From assembly GCA_037974965.1 (NCBI GenBank), contig JBBPFI010000002.1:124001-188000 (forward strand): a stretch of DNA of 64,000 bases, written 5' to 3'. Positions 55,465 to 64,000 of this stretch are shown piece after piece. The notes beneath the pieces are model-generated. The model worked only from the letters and a program-made list of their open reading frames with translations, was not told the origin of the DNA and made no database searches. The DNA is from Dacryopinax spathularia (taxonomy: Eukaryota > Basidiomycota > Dacrymycetes > Dacrymycetales > Dacrymycetaceae). The position numbers were made by a program, and so were the translations under genes. Within the stretch, counting starts at the first letter, position 1, and the number at the start of each line of letters is the position of its first letter.

Positions 55465-56940
55465 AGTTACTTTGTGCAATTATGCAGCATCGTTAGTGCG
55501 ATTGAGGGCGGCGTCGCGAGAACTCATAATACGACGCGTCTTCGGAGATAACGATCACCATGATACTCCTCCCCGCAAAGGCGCGATACTAATAAATCTG
55601 GCCCAAGATGCTTACGCGTATCATTACTTTTAGCTCTGCTCGCCCCCAACATCTCTGAGAGAGACAAGTCAAGAGCATGGCTGAACCTCTGCCTCGTCAA
55701 ACCTCGCGCAAACGATGCCCGTCCCTCCCATGGCCGGGATTTTCCCGTCGGATATAAGCCGAGCCCCTCAACCCTCTATCAAGCTCGGTATCCGTCGAGC
55801 AGGCGGTCCACCCGCGTCGACCGAATGTCAACCGTCGTAAGAGGCTCGGTTGACGCAATGTTCCGGACGGCCTGCGTAGGACCGCCGGCTGGTCCACCAC
55901 GAGCTTGTAGGGAGGGGAACCGTCTCCTTCCGGGGGTATGATGTGATTGCCGAGGAAGTGGACTGTTGCCTTCAGGCACGACAACTCAAGAGGTTCCTTT
56001 GTCCACATCTATTCAGACGCGCTGGTCAGGCTGACGCCTTGCACCATTGAATGTGTTGCAAGTCGTGGAACTTAGTGAAGATCCCCCCCTTTCGTTGGCA
56101 GTTCAAGCACTTTGGTAAATTTCGACCCCACCATTAATATGTTGTGTTTGAGCCATATTTTGACTGCAAGAATACGTCTAACGTGTTGCTCCATAGCAGG
56201 TAATTTGGTCTGGTTCAGAAGTGGGTGCGGCGTTGAAGGAACGTCTGTCAAGAGCGCCTCAGGCTATTTTCTTGGGGTAGAACACTCATCAAAGAATTCG
56301 TTCTTATTAATAGGAACCCTACCGAACTTCGGTCAGCCACCACACCCGATGCCTCCGCTCTTTCGGGCCACCGGCAGATTCCCCCATTTGCTTCCACGGT
56401 TCTTCTTTTCTAACGTACCAAATTCTTCTTTTCAGCCCTTCGGATGGTTGCGATTATCGTCACCCGGTAACGCTCCGCCCGGAGCCGCGCACCGGAAGCA
56501 CGGCAGCTTCTTCGCCGGTTCTAGAGCCACACACAGGGCCCCCTGACTTCTGAAAAGAAGAAGATTGTCCATGTCGCCCGTTCATTATCGTTGCGAGCCA
56601 CCTCTTCCACGTTGCGATGAAACGCCTGCCAGGGGGTGGATGTCTGAAAACCCCGACCTCCGGACCCGAAGGGTGCAGCACCTTGCACAGATAACTGAAT
56701 AATGATCGATTATCGGATTTGCGGGTATGCCGCGGCAGGCACAGACCCGCAAGGCAGGAAATTTCTGAAGCTTCTGAGGCGCGATTGATAGTGGCGCTCG
56801 CCCCATCTTCTCATCTTCTACCGCGATACCCTGACCTTATAGCCCGCCTTTTCTCATGGACTGAACAATAATTCCTACTGCCATCGCGTCTCTGCCCGCT
56901 CTCTTTCCCTCTCTGTCGTCTTCGGTTCTTATCTGGAGCT
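55465..56940. other. Intergenic, no gene recognised
   Basis: About 1.48 kb between the divergent PhzF-like and GT61 copy 2 genes. A minus-strand frame at 55697-56008 (starting MWTKEPLELSCLKATVHFLG) is the only one with protein-like composition, but no family or splice support. A 13-base inverted repeat (ttcttcttttcag / ctgaaaagaagaa) occurs at about 56427-56439 and 56550-56562 in an AT-richer patch. Confidence 0.35.
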
Positions 56941-58720
56941 ATGGGCGCTCCGATGCTCAAGCCCCTGCGACCCACGAGCGTCGTCGCCTTCCTGGCCAGC
57001 GTTGCCATTGTCTACCTTCTCTTCCGGTCTCATAGTCTGCTGAACACCTCACGACTCACGACCGACTCCGCCGCTTACCTGGGATACCTAGCCGCGCACT
57101 CTTTCATCCAAAAGGCCAACCACTCCTGCGCAGTCGGAGAACCAGCAAATAACGCAATAGCCTGCTCGAACAAACACTTCTTCCCTCCGCCGCCGGCACG
57201 ACAGGTCGTGCCAACTACGCTCGTTTCGCACACTCCGGGGTGGACGATATTCACGAATCTGTATTTCTCGAATGGGACGTTCTATATCGTGTCTGACGAA
57301 GGCGGCTTGGGCGGAAAGTACTGGCCGGAACGAAGGCTGCTTACCAGTTTTGGCGGCTTTCTGGAGGAAGAAATTACAGAGCTTAGAGAACCTTCCGAGA
57401 AGGAAATGGATCTCATTACTACTGCGCAAGCTGAGCAGATGTGGGGAGAACAAGTCTTCGATATACAAGGCTTATCCGTATGTAACGACTCTGACGTCCC
57501 ATTATGCTTGACCAACACTGCTTTGTCTTAGATCCTCGCTAACGACCCGAAAAACAACTATATGCGACACTACTACCATGTTGCTGCCGAGCTGTTCTTG
57601 GGCACCGAACGGATGTTCACAAACTTCGACCCCATGCCCGGCCCTACTGGCTCCACATTCGTTCCTTCCCCAGAACGGATCATCTTCCTCAATACTGACG
57701 AAGAGGGATTCTCGTATGTCCTTCCACTCCCGCAAACACACGACCACTGACGGTTTTGCAGAGACTTCCCCGGTCTAGACAAGTTCTACATGCACGCCCA
57801 ATGGCCACATATCACTCCACTCTATGAGCCCTCCTGGCGGGAAATGGCCTCGCTCGCCGCCAGCGGACGCAGAGCATGGCGTTTCCCCGCCGCACTATTT
57901 ATCGATCGCACCGCCGCCTGGCGCGAGCGCTGGGCCCAATGGACGTCCCGCTCCGTCGCAGGAACATGGGCCATCGGAAGCGGGGAATATGGTACAGGCG
58001 GGGTAGGACGCAACCAATTCTGGTACGAAGCTGCTCGTCGACGCGTCCTCTCGTTCGTCGGTGTGTCGAAGGATATCCTCGATATCGGTCTGCGAGCTAT
58101 GGACCCTCCGCTCGCTCCGCCACGGACGGACGGGGAGAAAGATACGTTCCAGATCACGTATATTAATCGGCAGTGGTCGACTAGCCGGAGGCTGCTGGAT
58201 CATGATCATCGTCGGCTGGTACGAGCGCTGTACGCGATGTGTGAGCGGAATGGGTGGAAGTTCGAGGCCATGCTGGCTGAGGTGATGTCTAAAGAAGAAC
58301 AGATGGAAGTAGCGGCCCAGACGACCGTACGCTCTTCTCCCCTTTCCTCACCCTACGAGATGCTGATGTGTGTGCTGCGCGCAGGTGTTCGTAGCAGTGC
58401 ACGGCAACGGCCTCACGCACATGCTCCTCCAACCCCCTCACCCGCGCTCGGCAGTAGTAGAGATATTCCACCCTCCCGGTTTTGCGCGGGACTACGAATA
58501 TACAGCCGGCATCCTCGGCCACCGATACTATCTAGTGCACAACGACACCGTCTACACGCCTCCAGACCTACCGCAAAACCAGTATCCGCAGGAGATACAG
58601 GGGAAGGAGATCCCCGTCCAGGCGGATGTAGTCGTTGAGACGATTGAGAGGCATTTGTTGGGCCCGGTGGTAGGGCCCGGGCACTGGAAAAGCTGGGGAG
58701 GGAAGGAGATTGGGTACTAG
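56941..58720 (+). CDS. GT61-type glycosyltransferase, copy 2
   Basis: Four exons (56941-57477, 57532-57713, 57762-58326, 58385-58720) give 539 residues. Anchor at about 15-32. The domain follows copy 1: GWTIFTNLYFSNGTFYIVSD, MRHYYHVAAELFLGTERMFT, ERIIFLNTDEEGF, QFWYEAARRRVLSFVGVSKD, VFVAVHGNGLTHMLLQPPHP and VVEIFHPPGFARDYEY. Compared with copies 1 and 3 the segment after intron 1 reads ILANDPKNNYM instead of VLANDPNQFL, the most visible change near the conserved HYYHVAAE block. It lies downstream of the PhzF-like gene and is about 1.2 kb from copy 3. Presumed Golgi transferase for a surface or N-linked glycan. Confidence 0.87.
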
Positions 58721-59897
58721 GGGGCAGGCCCTATGCACAGGGCACCGATCCCCATCAGATTCATTTGGGCAGTGCCGGAGACTGCGTCTGCCAGCTATTA
58801 TCATACACCACCATAATCAGCGCTCACTGATACCTTTCCGTGGCTTTACCCGCTCTTTCTGCACATTCCGCTCGTTTTAGACAAGCTGACAACCTCATTG
58901 TTGTACTCGTATGTTACGCCATGAACCTCTAGTACATCCCCCAATCTATTATTGGATAATCGAGAACCTGAGCGACAGTAGCTGTCAGGCTGTTGTCGCT
59001 CTTCTCACGGTGTCACTTTGCCCACAGCTCGCGTCTAAGTAAGCGCTAAGCGGGATCGACCGCGGGGCATACCTCGGAAAGCGGAAGGTGGATGTCTGAA
59101 AGAACGACAGATACTGCTGTGAAGCTGATAACGGTGACATCTCTCCTTTGACATGACTCTGCCGTAGGCGAACGGTCCTAGATGTCGGAGGTATGTATGT
59201 TTTCTCTTTCTCAAACGGCGCGGCCTTCTCTGGCGCATCAGCGGACAATGCGCTTGCCCTGTGATGTGGTCAAGTGTAAGGCTCGGAATCGCGGACATGT
59301 GCCCGGAGTAAATGCGCTGGAAGCGAGAAGCGAGATCTGCTGCTTCCATAACACTGAGTGGGAATCGGAATTGGCTTTCTTCTGGTAACCAAGCAGTCCC
59401 TGATAATCTGGTGATATCTCGATTCAAATCCCTCATCATCCACCATTTTCTGCGGTATAATCCGAACCCTGCTCGTTGCTACGCAAGCCCAGCGACTTGT
59501 CGCGCCCAGCCAACCTTGATTGTATGCGAAACAGTCTTGACTGGTGAGATGGGCTTGGGGTGAACGTCCCTGAGACCTTTGCTGGCTGGCTCGTCGACGT
59601 CGGCCCCTGCACCCGCGACAAGCTCTCTGCCGAAGAATGGACTCACGGCCCTTTGACCACTTGGTCTGGCTTCTGATGCGGAGAAGGGAAAGGGAGCGGA
59701 TTGCGGCTGATGTTGCACCTCTGCGTGGACTGAGGGTGTCGGAATGGTATGCGGGGAGGCTATAAGCTGATGAGGGGAAGATTGTATGCCCTCCCACGCT
59801 CCCCACCAACAACGCCCTCTAAACACTGACTATATACAGTAAACATTTGTAATCAAGGCGGTACGGACGCACGGATTGCGCATATACCTTCAACACA
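58721..59897. other. Intergenic, no gene recognised
   Basis: 1.18 kb between GT61 copies 2 and 3. Minus-strand frames of 115-180 codons (59035-59826) overlap one another; none has a convincing start, motif or splice structure. Confidence 0.3.
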
Positions 59898-61682
59898 ATG
59901 AGCGCCCGGCTGCTCAAGAGTTGTGCGCGTCCATCAACTGCTATCGCTCTCCTCGTCTCCTCCGCCCTGGTCTACCTCTTCACCCAGTCCAACACCCTAC
60001 AAAATGGCACACATTTCTCCGCTGCTTCCCTATACCAGCTCGCCAAACAACATCCTCTACCTGAAGACAGCGAAAGCAGGCCGTCCTCCTCCTGCCCGGA
60101 TCATCCAGGCGGGACCACCCACGCCTGTACGAACACCCACTTCTTCCCCCCTCCCCCTCCACGTCAAGTCGTCGCTTCCTCCCTCGTCTCCCACACACCA
60201 GGATGGACGCTCATCCGCAACCTCTATTTCTCCAACGGCACTTTCTACATCGTTTCGGACGAAGAAGGGTTCGGCGAGGGGTATTGGCCAGAGAGGCGGA
60301 TGATGACCAGTACGGGCCTGTATGGGTACCACGATAATGTCGAGGAGCGGGAGCCTGGGCCGAAGGAGATGGACGTGTTGACGCCTCAGCAGGCAGAGTC
60401 AAAATGGGGTGATAGGGTGTTCGATGTGCAGGGATTCTCTGTACGCCCCACCTTCGCTCCTCTTTGACGAAAGCGGGCGAGACTGACAAGGGGACAGGTA
60501 CTGGCGAACGACCCGAACCAGTTCCTGCAGCATTATTATCATGTTGCAGCTGAGATCTTACTGGGTATCGAACGCGTATGCACGAACTTCGACCCCATGC
60601 CGGGCCCAGACGGTACAGTCTTCGCTCCTTCGCCAGAGAGGATCATCTTCCTCCATACCGACGAAGAAGGGTTCATGTACGTCCTTCTCACCCTTCTGTT
60701 ACTCGGCGGCAGCGACTGACAGCTGGAGTAGTGATAACCCCGGCCTAGACCGCTTCTACCTGCACGCCCAATTCCCGCACATCACCCCGCTTTACCAACC
60801 CTCATGGGAAGAAATGGCCTCCCTCGTCTCCTCCCCGCACAAGGCATGGAGGTTCCCAGCCGCACTATTCATAGACCGATCTGCGTCCTTCCGCGGAAAG
60901 TATACCGAGTTCACTTCCCGTACGCCTGCCGGTCCTTGGGCTTCCGGGGGAGGGGAGTTCGGGACTGGAGGGGCGGGAAGGAACCAGTTCTGGTACGAGA
61001 GTGCGCGCCGCCGAGTACTGGGGTTTGTGGGCGTGGATAACGAGGTATTGGATATCCCTCTGCGGGCTATGGATCCCCCACTCGCGCCGCCGAGGAAAGA
61101 CGGAAGGGAAGACCAGTTCCAAGTGACGTATATCAATCGCCAACGAACTCGGAACCGCCGCTTGATAGATGGAGATGCTGCTAAGTTGGTGGAGGCGCTG
61201 CAGGAGACGTGCAAGAAACATGGGTGGAAGTTTTATTTCATGCAGGCTGAGGACTTGAGTCGAGAGGAGCAGATGCGAGTTGCGGCTGAGACAACCGTAT
61301 GCCTTCCTGTCTTGAACACTGTTCCGTAGTGCTGATACTGAGAGCACAGGTGTTCGTAGCAGTCCACGGCAATGGCCTAACCCACATGCTCCTTCAACCC
61401 CCTCACCCCCGTTCAGCCGTCATAGAGATGTTCCACCCACCCGGCTTCGCACGAGACTACGAATGGACCGCGGGCATCCTGGGCCACCGCTACTACCTAA
61501 TCCACAACGACACCTCCTACACACCGCCAGATCTTCCACAGAACCAGTATCCCGATTGGCTCCAGGGGCGGGATATCCCTGTGCAGAGTGAGGTGGTGGT
61601 GGGGGTTGTGGAGAGGCAGTTGTTGGGGGAGGTGAAGGGGCCTGGGCATTGGGAGAGTGTTTGGCGGGGGGTGGGGTATTGA
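59898..61682 (+). CDS. GT61-type glycosyltransferase, copy 3
   Basis: Four exons (59898-60440, 60498-60676, 60732-61296, 61350-61682) give 539 residues. Anchor at about 14-32. Key blocks: GWTLIRNLYFSNGTFYIVSD, FLQHYYHVAAEILLGIERVC, ERIIFLHTDEEGF, QFWYESARRRVLGFVGVDNE, VFVAVHGNGLTHMLLQPPHP and VIEMFHPPGFARDYEW. Exon 3 is 565 nt, the same as in copy 2, and the intron after EEGF is present in both. The three copies probably arose by local duplication. Different stem regions but near-identical catalytic blocks suggest related acceptors. Confidence 0.87.
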
Positions 61683-62101
61683 GTGGCTGGGTTGGCTGGT
61701 TTCTGGGTTTATTGGGTACGGTAGGATTGGCATCTGTAACATATACATCATTGCACATTTTCAATGGATTCTGTCGTACGCCGTACATGCGCGGTTCAGT
61801 CGAGCTCTCGCCCTCTGCAAAGACGCCCAGGATTCGTGTCGGCGTTACAGGGATGACGTCGGCTAGTCTTAACGCCGACAGAGTTAGGATGCTTCGTTTC
61901 GTCTCAGTCATTGCCCGTAAAGTTCAGCTCTGTACGACCACCTCCTCGAACACTTGTCAGAAATGGATGGATAAACGTGCTGCTAATCAACAGCAGCACA
62001 ACAACCGCTCGACTTACTGTACTGTCAGACAACTGAATAATCGTTGTGGTCTTGTCACCGACGATATCTCCTTACTCTTCGACCACGGTATCGCAAGGAC
62101 G
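61683..62101. other. Intergenic, no gene recognised
   Basis: 419 bases between GT61 copy 3 and the F-box-like gene. The frame of the next gene is open upstream through this region but without features, so the start was set at 62102. Confidence 0.3.
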
Positions 62102-64000
62102 ATGACGAGCACCACCCCACCCCCGGCAAAGGCGACACTCGCGACCCTTCCACCTGAGCTCTATACGCACATCCTCTCCTTTATTACGCCATCCCAGAGC
62201 TCCTCTACGACCTTATCGCTCACAAGAGCGATCCCACGCTCCCCGGTCCCGCAACACAACCTCTTCACACATGTCGTCCTGACCAAGCCGGGTCAGCTGC
62301 TGCAGTTCTACTTACGGTTGTCGCGTGGAAAGACCGAAGAGGAGAGGGAGAGGAGGGAGAGAGAGCGGAGATGGGTGAAAGAGTTTGAGCTGAGGGAATG
62401 GAAGTACGATCCGGATGTAATGATCAAGTCCGCCTCCTATTTCCCATGCCAATACATGCGTGGTGCTGACATCAAGACAGTACAGTACTCCTCCTTCCTC
62501 GACTCCAAACGCTCACCATCTGGATCGGCTACAACTGTGCCCCGGAGCACATCGCCGAGCTCTTCCTCTCCCGCCCTTTCCCCGAGCTCGAATCGGTCAA
62601 CCTTCGCTTCCGAACCTGGACCGACCATGCCAACTACCTCCCTTTCCTCAAAGGGTCATACTACGACAGCACATTCGACGCGATAGCCCGTTCCCCTCCA
62701 CCGAAGCTGAAGCATTTTGGGGTGGTGCAGGACGTACCGAGTCGGGATCTGTTCGATCATCCGGACGAGGAGGGCACAGCGGCGGCGAGGAAGAGGGAAG
62801 AGGAAGCGAGGAAGGCGTTCTTGCTTTCTCCTGCGCTACGGAGGAACTTTGCCCCGCCTATCATCCTCTTCGCTACTACGTGTCTGACCCATCTCACGGC
62901 TTCAGCATCGATACACGCGTCTTTGCAATCTTTACGATTAAGGTTCCCGCAACGGCCAATTCTGCAGCACCTATCGCCGCTGCCGAATTTGGAAGCGCTC
63001 GATCTAAGTACCACGACCCTCACGCCCGCCGACCTCAGGCACGTATTCATCAAGTTCCCCCGCCTCCGCCACCTCATCCTAGACCACACCGGGTACTTCA
63101 TCGGTTCCGGAAAAGATGGAGCGGCCGAAGAGTTCCGCGAAGCCGGTCGGATCTGCGCGATGTGGGGCGTCGGCCGAGCTCGAGACGTAGAGAAGGAAGC
63201 GAAGGACTGGTGGGCGCTTCAGATGGCGAAGCAGGCTGGTGGGCCGGATGGAGGGGATAGTGCGCCCAGTAGCGATGCGGAGGTTCCTGCGCCTGGACCT
63301 GGACCTGGCCCGGCGCCGGCTGCGAGGGATACGGGGTTGAGGAAGGCGCCGAAGAAGGGTAGGAGGGGTATCGCCACTGCCACGATCTCGCTGCGCGATC
63401 ATCCGATTGCGTCTACCTCCTCAGCTGCTCTGGCCCCACGGACCACGCCAGGCCAGATCCAAACCAAGTTCCATGTTCTTCCCCCTCTACCCTCTCTGGA
63501 GACCATTGCCCTCGGCGTCACGGACCGGGGCGTCACCCCCTCCCTCCGCACGACCTGGACGACCGAATTCGCCCAAGGCTGGCTCGAAGGCCGCCGCCGC
63601 CTCATCGAGTTCACCCGTCGATACAAGCCCACCCCCACCTCTCGGGTCTTCCGCCTCCCGGCCGAGCTCGCCCATCTCCCAATCCCGCAATGTTTGGAGG
63701 AAGTGCGAAGTGAGCAAGAGTGGCAGGCGTATGTGGACCGAGCGGCGAGTATCGCGGAGGACGGGCCGGGGATGTGTTCTGTTCCGGATCCGGAGACTGG
63801 CGTGCCTGCTAGAAGAGGGTTTGGAGGAGGGAGGAAGAGCAGGAGGGCGGCGACGCCTGCTCCTGCTGCTGGCTTACCGCCCGTCGACGCCAACATTCCC
63901 GCAACGGATGCTGGGGTTGATGCGCCTGCTGCTGTCCCGGTCGCCAATATGGGGACAGATATCGAACATGACGGTGACGAGCACGATGATGCTGTACCTA
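62102..64000 (+). CDS. F-box/LRR-like protein, C-terminus beyond the window
   Basis: Exon 1 is 62102-62427 and exon 2 runs from 62481 to the window edge without a stop (over 610 residues). LATLPPELYTHILSFI at about 12-27 is an F-box-like opening. After the intron come leucine-rich segments (VLLLPRLQTLTIWIGYN, FPELESVNLRF, LPNLEALDLSTTTLTPADLR, FPRLRHLILDHTGYF) and then long Pro/Ala/Arg-rich loops. F-box proteins link substrates to SCF ubiquitin ligases. The intron donor at 62428 (gtccgc) is weak: the nearby gtaatg would break the frame, so this junction is the least certain part. A glutamate/arginine-rich helix precedes it. Confidence 0.65.

Noticed and set aside
55697-56008. 103-codon minus-strand frame beginning MWTKEPLELSCLKATVHF
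   Set aside because: Composition looks protein-like at first but turns Arg-rich; no homologous family recognised, no splice support. Kept only as a note in the intergenic entry.
59270-59826. Minus-strand frames of 115-180 codons between GT61 copies 2 and 3
   Set aside because: Several overlapping frames, non-ATG openings, no consistent intron that would join them into a protein with recognisable features.

Overview
The window reads as nuclear DNA of a basidiomycete fungus, probably a yeast-like one. Genes are dense and GC-rich. Nearly all are cut by introns of about 47-60 nt with gtgcgt/gtacgt/gtaagt donors and ctgac/ctaac-like branch points. The families present fit this: CPL1-like cysteine-rich secreted proteins, WSC-GH71, GT61-like, DUF6533-type 7TM proteins and an Aim32-like protein. 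I did not try to name the genus. Exon joins below were made by hand from splice signals, reading phase and comparison of paralogues inside the window; total CDS lengths are multiples of three.

1-18 kb: mostly surface or secretory functions. There are three SGNH/PC-esterase-like type II membrane proteins (731-1918 plus; 7286-8782 minus; 16273-17970 plus), a putative EDPR-motif glycosyltransferase (2634-4370), an EstB-type serine hydrolase (4554-6075 minus), a small one-helix membrane protein, an NmrA-like oxidoreductase, a divergent pair of secretory-pathway genes (VAMP7-like SNARE and Sec61 beta), and an Aim32-like protein fused to an adrenodoxin-type ferredoxin.

18.6-40 kb: six CPL1-like secreted-protein loci, three on the plus strand on the left (18.6-23.2 kb) and three on the minus strand on the right (35.5-40.1 kb). 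They flank a conserved block: PrxQ/Dot5-type peroxiredoxin, a large LRR protein with candidate PP1-docking motifs, profilin, triosephosphate isomerase and a GT18-like glycosyltransferase. Two of the six copies are broken (an in-frame stop; an internal deletion).

41.9-52 kb: an alpha-1,3-glucanase (GH71) with three WSC modules, a textbook MITE (about 80-bp TIRs, 10-bp target duplication), ribosomal protein uS11, and two tandem 7TM paralogues. Each of these has 17 coding exons in under 1.9 kb, including a predicted 2-nt exon.

52.4-64 kb: three GT61-type glycosyltransferase paralogues on the plus strand, interrupted by a PhzF-like gene on the minus strand, then an F-box/LRR-like gene running off the right edge.

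Taken together the window is rich in genes for making, trimming or decorating surface glycans (SGNH esterase/transferase-like, EDPR-type, GT18-like, GT61 x3, GH71, WSC) and in secreted cysteine-rich proteins. A joint role in wall or capsule biology is an inference from gene content, not shown by the sequence. No tRNA, rRNA or CRISPR array was recognised.
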